A stretch of 64,000 nucleotides of DNA, from assembly GCA_947846985.1 (NCBI GenBank), contig CANTUZ010000002.1, positions 11,825,587-11,889,586 of the forward strand, read 5' to 3'. The notes beneath the pieces are model-generated. The model had not been told where the DNA came from, searched no databases, and saw only the letters and a list, made by a program, of their open reading frames with translations. The stretch is from Fratercula arctica (taxonomy: Eukaryota > Chordata > Aves > Charadriiformes > Alcidae). Positions 36,419-49,120 of this stretch are shown one piece after another (the first letter of the stretch is position 1; the number at the start of each line of letters is the position of its first letter). Position numbers and translations under genes: made by a program.

Positions 36419-38138
36419 ATGTGTTCAAGTAGACCATGTTATCTCCTCTAACTCAGCAAATGTACTAGATTTCAGAAAATTTTCATAGTGGAAAGATCCA
36501 ACAGATGTGAGGATTCTGACCAACATGTTCATGAAGTATCTACACTATGTCAGAATTGATTTATTTATATTTATTTCTTTTCCCAGCAGAAAATAATTTG
36601 CACTTACAGACCATAAAAGACTGTAAATTTTCGAGCATAATTATAAAAGTATAAATCATTTGTCCTAAGGCAATAAGCATTAAGGGAAAGGAATTTTAAG
36701 TGTTAATGCAACTGTCAGGCATAGAGGAAGGAAAGGAAACTGCACAAGTTTATTTAATTATTTTTACTCAGATTTATTTTACATTCTCGATTAACCAAAT
36801 CCAATAACAACAAGAAGCCACTGTGAATATTCTCCAGCTAGGTTGGAGGTATAGGGGTAATTTTGCAGTGGATTTTCTAATTTCCCTTGTGGAAATAATG
36901 CTTTTAGTGCATAGTGCATTGAAGCAAAACAAAGACAGTGACAGATGCTCTTAAAGTGTCTCTTAAGTGGACAAATGGCCTTTGTAACACAATAGAGACT
37001 CAGAGTGTTATTTATCAGAAGCTGTGCAAAAGCTGTCATTCAACCTTACCTTGGGGAGCTGGAGTCCTACTTTCCTCTTCTGTTGTAAGGCAGCAATTAG
37101 TTCTGAAAAATATAAAGTCCTCACACAAGATCATTAAGGTGCTACAAAAGTGGTTAACAATAATTGCTGAAAAGGCTAGGAAAATGTGCTAATTAAAGGT
37201 GAACCAAACAATGTAAAAAATGCAACTATCCATTGCTTAGCCAGCTCCAACTATTCAAAGTACTGGTTCAAACAATTAAAAAAAATTGGTAGGAGACTAA
37301 AAGGAAGTATCTGTCATATTGGCACAAGGGAGACACTGTGCTTATTTCCCTCCTCTGTCTACTTCAAAAGCACTATGAATTGTTATCTCTGGTGCATTTC
37401 TCCTCCTGTGCTACTCTGAAAGACCTGGGGACTGAGTAGACAGTATTGTTAATGATTTCTCTTTCCTTTGGTTCTGCAACATGTCCATACAGGTACAATG
37501 ATGCTTTCAACCTCATTACTTCCACTTTATCCCACGACTTATTCAAAACAAGATGAAAACAGGCATCCTGTCCTCCTCCACGAATGAAACACAGATGATA
37601 AACGGAGATGATTATAAGATGAAGGCTGCTATATTGAAGAAATTAAATAAAGTTCATCTTAAGAGAAATCAAAACATATTAAGACATCAAACGTAAGGCA
37701 GCAAAACATAGAACTAAAATAACCATATGTATGCCTGGGAGGAAATATCTACTCTTTTAAAAATGTTTAAGCTAATTTAGAAGTAAGAATAATAAAATGC
37801 TTTAGTCATGAGAATAGGGTCGTTGCATGTTGTCACAGTGGCATAGGTTTACAGTTGCCCAAGTACACTAGATGCTATTTTCAGATTTAACTTGCTTGGA
37901 TTTTTCCTCACAGTAATTCTTACCTTTCTGAGCTTTTAAATCCTAGCTAAATAGTGATAAATGTTTTTGTCACACATAAAAGGTCCATGTTTTCAAATTT
38001 AGCATCACTTAAAGTATAGTTTGGACATGAGTAATAATGTGAGCATCAGTGCTTTCAGAGTCCCGCAAGAGATGTAAAAACGTGCATAATGTGGAAGTTC
38101 AAAGAGAACCAAATAGGAAGATTAATTTGGTTCTGATA

Positions 38139-38159
38139 TCACAGAATCGCAGAATGGTA
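38139..38159 (-). mobile_element. Possible CR1 3' tip
   Basis: 'TCACAGAATCGCAGAATGGT' matches the reverse complement of the terminal octamers of CR1, but the following bases do not continue into the usual GGTTGGAAGGGACC block. Either a very short CR1 remnant or a chance match. Confidence 0.3.
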
Positions 38160-38802
38160 CGAATACGACAACAGTTTTCAAAGAGAGATATCAATTACAA
38201 CTATCTGAAGTGGAAGGCCACCTTCTGAACCGAGTAGCTCAGAAATAAAGATTGAGATTTAATATAATTTTTGTAAAGTAGTGTAATTACTATCCCACAC
38301 TCTTTTCTTACTATCCTTTTTGTTGTTCTTGTTGTTCACGTACAAGTGCTGAAATCTAAATAAATTCCTTGGATGCGGAGAAGCACTTTGCATGTGGAGA
38401 CATCAGCCCGGCTCCGAGCTGAGCTGCAAAAGCAGCTGGGCAGATGTTAAGTACTGACTACGCAGAGGTACTGGTGAGAACCACACAGTCCAGCAGTAAC
38501 GTCAGGGCATCTCAGTCATGAAGAGAAGACATGACTTCCACTCTTTTGACCTTCTCTGCAAATGCCGCTTGGCTGTGGCTGTTGCTGTTGCTTGTCTTGC
38601 GCGTCAGCACTGCAGCCCTTTGGAAAAATTAGTGCCGAGGAGATTTCTGGGACTCGAATTGTGAGCTTTGAGCCCTAACTCTGTTTTGAATGAGTAAGGT
38701 TTTGTTCCTGCAGGTCAGGATCAAGTTCGTGTTAATTTGAGGGAATTAGACAGGAGGGGGCTACCTACAAAAGCCCCCTGGTGCCCAGGTGTTGTGTGTC
38801 CG

Positions 38803-38840
38803 GTGCCTAAGGATTAGACAGGCACCTAAGGATTAGGACA
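38803..38840 (+). repeat. 19-bp tandem duplication
   Basis: GTGCCTAAGGATTAGACAG is followed immediately by GCACCTAAGGATTAGGACAG. The two units differ at one or two positions. A small local slippage-type duplication. Confidence 0.85.
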
Positions 38841-41216
38841 GACCTACACACCCATTTGCCTCTCCTGTGGCAAAGATGCATTTATGCGTCAGGGCAAAAA
38901 ACTACGGATGCCTTCAGGAGCCAAAAGGAATAAGAAATTATATGGTTTCTTGGTGGACCACCCAGTAATGCACAGACACATGAATTGCACCTAAGCTCCT
39001 TTGCAGATACACTACCACTGAAGCAAGGAACCAAAAGATGAAATGATGCCTAGATGAAATGCCAACTGACAAGTCCCCAGACACAGATGTGAGTGGTGGA
39101 AACGTTCTCAGCATGCAAAAGCAGAGCCTAAAACTATAGAAGTATACCAAAATATTACAGTAAGAGGCAGCAGGTGGCAAGTCTCATTTTGTTGTGCCCC
39201 ATACTTCAACTGTTCTTACTTAATGTGGATGTTTCTTTTTCACAAAAAACATAGATAAGCAGCTTCTGAGCAGAGCCCACACTGGCATTCCTGAGATTGT
39301 AGCAGGCTACATGTGAATTCGGTTCTTTAATATTATCATTATGAAGCAGAGTGGCAGAAGGCCAGCAATCACTAATCGGGGAACAATAGAGCTAATTACA
39401 GCTAACTGCAAGCTGAACAGTCACCAGACAACACAAATTCTCTTTCATTATGGCTGAGTCCCATCCTGAATTTCATTTCAATTCAGTCTGTTCCAAGCAG
39501 CAAAAAGTTGGAGTGTAACAAAATCCTTTCCAAGGCGGTTCCTGGAGCAGCAGCTTACGGGCTTTTCTCAGCTATGGTCTCCTACGCTGGTACACAGCAG
39601 CCAGGATTCACAGTGCTCTGCATAAGCTGAACTGATATCCTCGTTTATTACCCAGTACAACTCTCCCGAACTGTCATGGAGACACACCCCTTTCAAGTTT
39701 TAAAGATTAACAAGTTACACTTGCGTGACCCTTTCTGAGCCGATCTTCAAACATAGTAAGCAAAAACTACAGATGGGCTGCTAGACAGACATCTACAGTG
39801 GGTTTTTGAGGGAAAGAAATGTTAGGTAAATTTCATATTCTCCAAGGTCTCAATTGGGATAGTGGGGTTAGCTAAGGACTGAGTTTATTCTTGATATATG
39901 GTAGAGTTTTCTCAAGGTGCATCCTAACTATACAGATCTGATCCTGCTTCCCACTATCTACTGTGAAATGAGCCTGGCACGTGCCATTTCTTCACTGACG
40001 TATGTATCACAGACACAAAAGGTTCTTTCATTATACATATGAAATATTTTTTGAGTGTATCAATGTTGAAATATAGCACATGAAATGAAACACTAGAAAG
40101 AGAACTAGTGGTCTCGCTATACCACTAATTTTTCTCTAGAAGAATCCAGCAGTTTTTCTGTTATCACTGATACAAAAAACAAGTCTCTAGGAAGTCAGGC
40201 ATACTCTAATTCTCAATGTCATAAAGAGGACAAAACTGATGAGCAATAATAGCAATACCTTTTCCATCCTAAAAACGCACAGGATCAGGAGAATGAAGAT
40301 ATGTCTTGGGCCCATCAGGACAGAAAGCACAGCACGGAAAGCTCCACCACAAGCCCATCCTTTCCTCAGCTCAGAGCAGGGGCTGCAGCAATCCTGCAGA
40401 AATGCTGGCTCGGTGATGAACGTCCTGGTGCTCCCTCTCATCAGTTTGCAAAGCCCTTTTTCACACATTCTGGCTCCAACGTGAGCGAGTTGGTCCCATA
40501 TGTGATAATCTAGAGGATCAGGCTTACTCCAGAATAGTTTTAAAATCCACAGGACTCCAGAAACACACGTCTTCTATTGCAATGAGCCTTCAGAGCCAGA
40601 AAGGCATCACTCAGTTCATCGGAACACTTTTAAATAGACACATCTTTGCTTGGCTTTCCTCTTGTCGTGAGTCCTCTCGCAAGACCTCAGGAGGGACATT
40701 TACAAAATGGAAAACATTGTGAATCCCAGAAGTAAGATTCAATATTTTTTGGTGATCAGATTCTTGTCAAGCACATAACCATATTAAACCAGCTAATCCA
40801 CTGGTTGCAGCAGGACTATTGGCAGAACTAAACCTATGAGAATGACTATTTAAGACCATTTATGTGTGTCTTGGTTTGAGGTAAAACAGAACCAATTTTC
40901 TTTTCAGTAATTTTATTTTTCAGCTAAGCCTCTTCTCACTAACTCTCCAAAATTAGCGGCCTATTTTTCAGACAGTGTCTGCTTCTGGCAGAGATAACTT
41001 CTGATGCTCATTAGCGAATACCAAGGAATGGTACGCAGAGGCGCTCCTGCTTATACGTATCGCTATAACAACCAAGGCCAGCTGACTGTTATGTGCCCCG
41101 TCGGAAGGTTGGAAGCAGAAAAGCGTAGAGGGGTCGCACATTTTGGGGGAAGCGGACAGGACAGGCAACCCCAAACTGACCAACAGGGTATTCCATCCCA
41201 TCTGCATCACACTCAG

Positions 41217-41223
41217 TATAAAA
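41217..41223 (+). promoter_or_regulatory. TATA box of the solo LTR
   Basis: TATAAAA preceded by ACTCAG, in the position expected for the U3 promoter of the LTR at 40867-41653. Transcription, if any survives, would start about 25-30 bp downstream and run to the right. Confidence 0.6.
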
Positions 41224-41495
41224 GACAAGAGATCAAAGGGTCAGCCTCTTTCTTCAATGGCCGGCGTCTGAGGAGGTCTCTGTCTGTTCATCTCCCTTTG
41301 ATCCCAATTCATGCATTCCTGAGTTCAGATCTGGAATCCAGTTCCCGTCTGTCACTGTGTCCAGCCTGGGACTTTCTCAGTGCCTGCTGGTGATGTGATG
41401 GTCATCTGGGAGCTCAGTACAGTTTTGGATATATTGCATATATTTCATTATTGTATTATAGTATTGTTATCTTTTCTTTTTATTATTAATATTTC

Positions 41496-41501
41496 ATTAA
41501 A
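41496..41501 (+). terminator. Polyadenylation signal of the solo LTR
   Basis: ATTAAA in a T/A-rich stretch about 280 bp after the LTR's TATA box, a usual U3-R spacing, followed by a C/T-rich U5. It supports plus orientation for the LTR. Confidence 0.5.
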
Positions 41502-41658
41502 GTAGTTTAGTTCCTTGTTCAGCCCCTAAGTTCTCTCTCTCTCATTCTCTCTCCTCTCCTCTGAAGGGAGATGCTCTCCCTTCTCTGAAGAGAGACAGGT
41601 TAAAGAGAGCATCTGTCGTTCATTCAGTGTCCAGCCCAGCCCAAACCACGATAATATG

Positions 41659-44600
41659 AAAAAAGAATGGGAATGAGTGCACATTCATCATCTTTGTTAT
41701 CTTTCAGGCCAGCAGTCATAGCATATGTAACTGACCCTACAACACGTGACCATATAATGTGCTTATGACCACTTAAATTTTGGAACATGAATCAGTGATT
41801 CGGGAAGAAACTCAGCAAAACCTGATTCGGGACACTGATCTTTACAAGTTTAATATGGCAACTTAACTGCTTTTGGAAATCAAATGGAAATCGCAGGATT
41901 CAATATAACTTTCAAAAATAATTCAAAATTTATCACCACGTAGAGATGGGTGACAGGGCCCTGGGAAACAGGACACTGCACAATGAGGTAAGAGCGGGCA
42001 CTGAAACTGTTGCAAAATTTTCTGATGAATAATGTGTAAATTAGTCCTTTCTTGTATTGGTCATGAGTATTGTAAATCCCTGTGTTTTTCTGAATGGTCA
42101 GGGGTTTTTTTGCATTCAGTGCCCTTTAGGCAGGAAACCAAATTTTTCTGGAAAGTTTTCATTTTCCTTTCCAAGCAGACAGGACTGCAATTCCACAGCA
42201 CACAGTTTAAATAGTGTGCACAGAACTTCGCTAATGGACGACTGCTCTCATTATTTCAAATGCTATTCCAGGTGAATTGAATCATTCAATAGGAAATTTC
42301 GCATTTGTTTTCCTCCTTTTGCTGTGCTTGTATGACAGGAAATGGCCATACTGCCAGGGTAGAAGATAGCATCTGGAAAACAGAGCAAAAAAGGGAAAAA
42401 ATGCTGCGGGTTGTTCAGGTTAGGAGTCTTGTTCTTATGAAAAATGGAATCAAAATAGCCCTCCATCACAGAAGAAGTACAATGAAATATCATTCCCTGC
42501 ATTTTTAAAGCTACTGCTATATCTAAATAAAGAAGGAAGAAATTATTGGGTGTATTTTTCTGTGTAGCAGAAACTAAATTAAACACTTTACTAAAAGAAC
42601 TAGATTTCAAATTTAATCAAGAGTCAAAAGGATTGTCTTCATTGAGCAAAACAAGCCATTTTTTTCCTCTCTTTTGGGTTGACGAGTGCATATGAGGTAT
42701 TCAAAGATAAAACCACAGTTAAAATATGGCACTTTCATCTTGGCAAAAGCCTGTTAGTGCAGGGGCAGAGGCCTCACCCTGGCCAGTTCACCCCTTAGTA
42801 AAATTGAGGCTTTTTTCTTTACCATTCTCCCTTGGGCTAGCACCCACATTACTTATAGACAATAAAAAGCCATGAAGAAATTGATAGAAATGCAGCTTAG
42901 TTGATTTTGAATAATCCACTGTGTTTCCAGTTCATCTTTAGGAACTTAACTATATTTGAACATACTTCTCAACATACTTTGGGATTGAATCCTCTCTAAA
43001 ATATCTGTATAGATTAATCACATAAATAAACAGGAAATATAGAGGTAAATGCAGCTTAGAATCCATGGCAGGAGATTTAAAGAATATTTTTGACTCTTTT
43101 CTATTTTCACAGGCTCAATGATATGAAACAAGGGAATGTAATGATAATAATAACACTCACGGATTCTCTTTTAGCTTCCCACAGCCCAGAAAAGGAAAAC
43201 AAAGTAACCCAAGATGGGTTTATACGTGATTTGCTTGTACTGAGACGTGTCATGGAACTTGGCAAACTTTCTCAGGTCACAGACTTTGCTACCACAGTGC
43301 AATGTGAGCTGTTTAATCGATTGAAGCAAAAATAATTATTTCCTATCCTTTAATCATAAATGATCCTAAATAGACAACGGATAGGTCCCCCAACACACAC
43401 TACAGAGCAGTGGCTGTAATTTGGAATTGTTAAGATCATGCAGTAAGAAGCCACACAGCTCAGTGGTTTTCAGGATGAATTTGCACTTCCAAGGAGAGCC
43501 TCAGATTATGCCTTTCACTTCCATAACCCAAAGAGAAGGACTGGGCAGATGCTGCCCAAGCACATGGAAACTACTTCCTTGGTAGCATCATCCCTACCTT
43601 GGGGCTCTGCTTACACAGTTGAATTGAAACAGGAAAAAACACCTGGAATATTTTGGAGTTTAGGCTACTGTTTGAATTAATCCTGTTGGAATGCTGAAGG
43701 TAAACTGCCCCATGCACATTGGAAGACAGGATTGTCTCTGCAGATCCTTTGCACTTTGAGAAGTCAATAATCATTAGTGTAATCTCACTGTGATTTAAAG
43801 GTTGGGATTACAACTGCTTGCAAGCCATGCAGAATGGGAAGGCTGGGAAAGTTCATCCCAGCTTTAATTACAGATAAAATACTACTAGCATTTAGAAGAC
43901 ATTTAACAACAAGATTAGTAGATGAGCATTTCTAGGCTTTCTGTTGTTTTTTTTTCTTTCTAACAACTACCAAGCATTTGAAAAGCAGCAAGATCAGTTT
44001 GGCCTGCATGTAAGAGTGTAATGACAGCTCTGTTAATCATCCAGAAATCATCTGCTTGGGACAGTGTGATAAATAACAGGCAAACTACCCAGCCAGCTCT
44101 TGGAAGCAGAGCCCCTGGTTTGGAACAGTGTGAAACTACAAATACTATCCGTGTGCAAACAAATGTGACTTACAGTTTATCATTTATATCCGAGCTGCCC
44201 TGAAAATGTCTTTCCTCTTCCTGAATCATTAACTTGTCTGAAAAAAAATAGAATCAGACAAATATTGGAGGAGGTCAATAGAAGAAAAGCAAATGACAAA
44301 AATTAAACAAAACAATAGACTGTGTTATGTTTCCATGGAAAGGCAGCAAAGGAAAAAAAGAAAGGCCAAAAAAAGAACGATGAAAGGATTAAACAGAACA
44401 TGACCAATATTTCAGTAAATGATGGCATGTTTCTCTTCTCTTTGAAAATATTTCTCATGTGTCAATAGTTACAGGTCCTACCACGGGCAAACCGGGGAGA
44501 GCTCACTCTGCTGAGGGCACCCATGTATTTATTTTGCAAGTTATTTTGAAGATTGCTTTTTTTGGTTTCCTAAGGCCTCCTCCACATGTTCAGAATTACA

Positions 44601-45734
44601 TTAGCCAAAGAGAAAAGGATGGTTATTGCCTACTTACACAAGTGACAGACGATTATTACTGTAATTACACCCAGAGCCTGCGTTTGGGACATATCCCCCC
44701 TCACAGCTCCAAAGCCTCTCAAACCTGAGAGCTCGTCCAAGGAGATGTTTAGCTTGCCATTATTTTTAGAGATATGGCTGAGTGAAAAAAGTGAAGTGGA
44801 TGCTTGTGTTTGTATGGAAGCCTTGACAAACATAACCTAAGCTAGCTTTTCACAAAATATATTACCCCAGTAATTGCAGAAGTGATAAATAGTCTGCAAT
44901 TGAAAACATAGTATCAGTGGGCAAACACAACAGACAACTGTTGAACACATTGTGGTGTCAGGAGAATGTGAAAATAGGGCCTGACATGACAGCATTTACT
45001 CTATGGTAAATCTTCAACTCATAGGCTCATGCTGCCCAGTTTGATTACACGCAGAAATACATTTTTGCCGTGTGCTGCTCTGGTTTTGTACGTGGCATTA
45101 ACACAATTACAGTTTGAAGACACAGAGCACAGCTTGCATTTTTTCCACATGCACTCAGTTTTGGGGGCTATTTTTACCAAGTATTAAAGCCATAAAATAA
45201 ACATGATTCTAAATATTTGTGAAAGATCTTTTTTTCCCATGCTGCATTTATATACATTCTTTTACATTTGATTTCCATTCTGGTGGTTTCCATTCAGAAA
45301 AGGAGATAAAGAAGAGAGAGGATGATAAAAAAGCAGATGTCATACGGATTCTGATTTTCTTGCATTTCACTTCTTTTGTTGGTTATGCAGAAATAGCTCT
45401 AGAAATAAGGATATATCTTCATTTAGGAATTTAAATTAAAAAAAAAAAAAACAACCAAATGCAAGTTTGTACAGAGGTGATGCCTATTTCTTGTGGGTTG
45501 TTTTCAAAAGGATAAAAGAGATGGGTTTCATCTGCTGTTCTGATAACCATACAAAGCAATTTGTCCTGAAAAAGAGCAAATTGGTTGCCTCTTAGAAGAC
45601 CAGGAAAACAGTCATGACCATGGGAGTTATGTCCAGCATTAGCCTAAAAACCCAACCACAAAACTGTCTCTGATGCAGTATTTGCAAAGATTGTAACTCC
45701 AGACTGGAGATGGAGGACCAGTCCATGGTAAATG
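41659..45734. other. Unique sequence without a recognisable gene
   Basis: AT-rich DNA. It contains a 14-nt A run at 45438-45451 and no recognised repeat family. Frames of 60-115 codons occur on both strands (the longest is minus at 42263-42610) but resemble nothing known. Confidence 0.5.
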
Positions 45735-45790
45735 GTCATAACCCCATTGAAGTCAGAAATACTTCCTCAGTTTACACAGGCTGGCCTTTT
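45735..45790 (-). repeat. Possible relic of the palindromic repeat (copy 3)
   Basis: 'CCCCATTGAAGTCAGAAATA' followed by CTTCCTCAGTTTACACAGGC resembles the reverse-strand core (CCATTGAAGTCAATGGGA) and extended form of the repeat at 5992 and 7513. About 20 core bases match well. This is the least certain of the three. Confidence 0.3.
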
Positions 45791-47759
45791 GTTTAGAGAC
45801 TCTTGGAAAATATATGCTTTTTAAGTAAAATGGCCTAAATACATAGGCCTGGAAAGTCCTTTACAGAGGGGCTGAATATTACTCTCCGATCCATGAAAAC
45901 CTTTCTCCAAGACTAAATCAAACAGCTGCTCTTAAACATTTGTTTTCTAAAAAGATGAATATGCCTCTAACAGATACCAGTATAAATTAGTTTGTAGTCT
46001 AGATGGGATATTTGAACTTATAATAAATGTAACTAAAGCACAAATTCTTCGCTGGGCACAGGATCATGCTTAGCAGTTGCTGTATGAAATTAATTATCAG
46101 AGTGATTTCATTTAATTGCTCATCTCAGCAGAGCAGGCTTCAAGCTCCAGGATTTTGTCACCTCAGAAAGTGAGAAAGTCTTTTCTGGTGTAGCACGGGA
46201 AGTGATTGCTTCTCAGTGCTGTGGGAATCCTCAGATAAACATATTTTTGTTATATGTGGGGACTGATACTTGTATGTCTGGTTTCTGTTAAATGAGATCT
46301 TTTATACTGTCAAAACACAGCCACAGCCACATCCATTAGCAAACCCATGTTTTCTCTGTTTCCCTGTTGTAGTGCTCTCACTGCTGGCCACCGCTTCAGA
46401 TTTGTGAACTCCTGCCACACCGTGCCGCCTGCTGGGACACGCCGTGGGAAGTGACCTTGTCCCCTGGCACCTGCCCTGGCTTGCACTGAAGGTTATCTAA
46501 TGTTAGAAAGAAGAAGAGGTTAAAAAAACTCTTCAGTGTTAAACTGATCTTGAGACACTAGTAAGCATCTCTATGTCAGACTTTTAAAACCTGTATTAGC
46601 TATGAAAGGAGGGGCAGACAGCACCGATACTGGTGATTAACGGTCCTTTCCTTAGAGGCATTGCACTCTTTTGGTAAATTATTTCCAAACAGGGTTAGAT
46701 TTTTACCTGTCTTCTTTTAGCCAAGATTCTCTGATGAATATCTGAATATCTGTTGCTGAATATTGCTGAATATCTGTCAATGCATGTATGTATGGCTTAC
46801 ATACATACAAGGGACTTCGTGTTACTCACAAACTAGCCATTGGAAGAACTGTTTTAAATTCACTGCTCGTAATACCTATGTAGCTTTTGATTCGTATTTG
46901 GCCGGAGGCCCATATGTACTGCTGAGCCACAACCATAGCAGGATGCTGGCGTTACTATTAGAGAGCATTTACTTAGCAGGGGACAAGGGAGTGGAAGAAT
47001 AAGAGGGGCTGTTTCTGAGAGATGCTGCCAAGAAACCTCTGCAGCCATGAGCTGGGCATGCAGCACCTTGCATGAGGAATTCAGCCTCTCAGACCCATGG
47101 TAAGGAAGCTATAAATTGCTCACTCAGTCATTTAACTTTGTGAAACTAGGTTTGTATGCCTGTGGAATGCCACCTAATGATAACAAGTTTAACATTTGGT
47201 TTTTCGAATAAAAATACTTTGACAAGAGCCTCCAAAAAACCACAACTCCCTGTTTTTTTCTTTTCCACAGTTTTCCTTATATGCACAAAAAAAGCAAAAA
47301 GCAATCCCACAGGCTAGCAAAAAATATATATTATAAAACATCTGAAAAATTCAATTTGACTGTTTTGCACTATTTACCAGAATTCAAACCTATGTGAAAC
47401 AAATGAAGAAGTCAGCTGCCGTGCTGGGAAGCCCTCCTAGAAGAAAGCAGAATTCAGAGGCATTTGCTGTGAAGTGACACAGCTCTCAGCAGCATCGCCA
47501 AGCGCAGGGGACTGTGCTCTCCTTAAATGAGTAAACTGGTTCCAGGGTATAACAACTGGGGATATCACAACACTTTAAAAGCACAGACCTTCTGATTTTA
47601 ATCTAGATGGATGGCACTTTACGTGATTACAGTTCTGATGGAGGGGACAAATATTAATATTTTTGTAATGGTTTTCATGATCTGTGTTATTCGATTTTTT
47701 GACTCTCTAATCCTAAAAAGCAAAGAAACCTCTACAAAGCTGTATTAGTCCCCCCCTTC
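45791..47759. other. Unique sequence with a short tandem and hairpin cluster
   Basis: No gene is recognised. At 46735-46778 the motif GAATATCTG or GAATATTG recurs four times, and just after it ATGTATGTA (46784-46792) pairs perfectly with TACATACAT (46798-46806) across a 5-nt loop. A slightly GC-rich patch lies at about 46385-46490. Confidence 0.55.
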
Positions 47760-48180
47760 CTCTCCCGAGAACGCTCATGAGCCCTGATCTCCACACTATG
47801 GGCCGCTGTATGGCCCTCTGGGAGAAAAACGAGTGGATCAGGGTTGCTACACCAAGAAAGAGAGGAGTGGTGGTCACCGAAGAGAGCCCTGAGGCATATG
47901 GCAGGGAACCTGCACGTGTACTCAGGATGACCCGCATTCGGGTACCGTATTTTACACTGCTGAGCCCTTGCAGGAGCACAGCCCGGCACACGATGAAGCT
48001 CCTACAGCTGAGAGTGCACGGCACCTTTCATTCACACCAGCACTGGGCCGCTTCGTCCCAAAGCATCTCACCCAGAGCTGCCACTAAGGACTATCCGGTG
48101 GCCATGCAGCCTGCCTCGGCCACGCGGCTGGGACCTGGCACGCTCCTCTCCATTTGCCACCATCCTCTCCTCCTGTGAGT
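47760..48180. promoter_or_regulatory. CpG-dense, GC-rich patch
   Basis: About 19 CpG counted by hand in 420 bp, including CACGCGG and the near-palindrome CCCGCATTCGGG. It opens a GC-rich block that continues with fewer CpG to about 49100. Frames of 133 codons (plus) and 103 codons (minus) overlap here; neither resembles a known protein, and such frames are expected in GC-rich DNA. By density it approaches a small CpG island, so a promoter of an unannotated non-coding transcript is possible. A GC-rich mobile-element relic is the alternative. Confidence 0.35.
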
Positions 48181-49120
48181 TAAACCCCTGCCACCCTCAG
48201 CACAATGAGTGCATTAGGCAAGAGATAATTGCTCTGTCCTCCTAAGGGGTTGTATCCCACCCAGAGTCTCTGCCCATAGCACTAGACCTTGAACCAAAGG
48301 CGACCCACTGGGAGAGGTTTATCACATGGCTGCCTGAGGCTGGGACAGGCTGAGGACTACGGGGACTCCAGTTCTCCCGGCTGCAGGCAAGCCCTGGACA
48401 CCAGGTGCCAGTCACGGTTTTCTTCCCTGCTCAGTGACATCTAGAATTGAGGTGCTTTCTGCAGCTGGCCCCGAAGCAAGCCTGCCTTCTGCCACATGTT
48501 TTAGTGCTGGCAATTCAGTCCCTATCATGGATCCAACTCACTGCATGTAGATATGGCCGCAAAAAGGAGGCAGAAGAGCACAGACCTGGTTGCAGCATCA
48601 CCTCCTGGCTTGTGCCCAGCCGTGTCTGTAGCCCTCCTGGGTCAGGGTTTGGGAAGGACTCAGACAGCGGATATTTCTGGGAGGTTAAAGCGATGCAAGA
48701 GGAGCCCTCCCTGAGCCTGCCCAGCCAGAGCGGGGTCTGGCTGTGGCTCAGCATCAGAAAATTCACTGCAATGTGGCTGCCACACTGCTGTGCCTGTTGC
48801 AACCCAGACCCTGAGCCAGTTTAGGCACTTCCACAATTAGCACACCAAAAAAAGATGCTCAAGGTTTTGCAGAGATCAAAAATACTGAGTAGGCCATGAA
48901 GACCTGTCTATTTCTGCCATTTCTCTGCTTACAGACAACAAACCTCTATCTGCTCTCTCTCCCCTGGCCTCACAAACCAGACAGACAATCTCTTGGTTTC
49001 AGCATCGCAGACCCCGACCCGATCTGCCTTCCCCCGAGTCACCTTGCACTCACCAAGGCTCGAACAGCCAGCCCGCACTAGCAGGGTTTCCTTCAGTCTG
49101 CTCACGGCCGTTCAAAGGGA
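48181..49120. other. GC-rich flank of the CpG-dense patch
   Basis: GC-richer than most of the window but with fewer CpG than 47760-48180. Overlapping frames of 125 codons (plus, 48447-48824) and 95 codons (minus, 48515-48802) show no known domain. No splice-flanked exon is convincing. Confidence 0.4.

Larger units (their letters stand above)
36419..40866. other. Unique sequence without a recognisable gene
   Basis: AT-rich DNA with no gene recognised. It contains a 19-bp tandem duplication at 38803-38840 and a possible CR1 tip at 38139-38159, both listed separately. Frames of 60-93 codons are scattered on both strands; none resembles a known family. Confidence 0.5.
40867..41653 (+). mobile_element. 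Solo LTR of an endogenous retrovirus (ERVL-like)
   Basis: A 787-bp element beginning TGTCTTGGTTTGAGGTAAAA and ending CCCAGCCCAAACCACGATA, which fits a TG...CA LTR whose final CA has mutated. The 5 bases before it (ATGTG, 40862-40866) and after it (ATATG, 41654-41658) match at 4 of 5, as expected for an aged 5-bp target-site duplication. Inside are GACAGGACAGGCAACCCC and ACTGACCAACAGGGTATTCC, blocks I know from a common avian ERVL-type LTR. A TATA box lies at 41217 and ATTAAA at 41496, giving plus orientation. No gag, pol or env follows, so it is a solo LTR left by recombination. The 129-codon frame inside is not a gene. Confidence 0.88.

Noticed and set aside
41004..41393. 129-codon frame as a gene
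   Set aside because: It lies entirely inside the solo LTR, which does not encode protein.
47713..48178. 133- and 103-codon frames on opposite strands as genes
   Set aside because: Long frames on both strands of a GC-rich block reflect few stop codons; neither translation has recognisable protein features.
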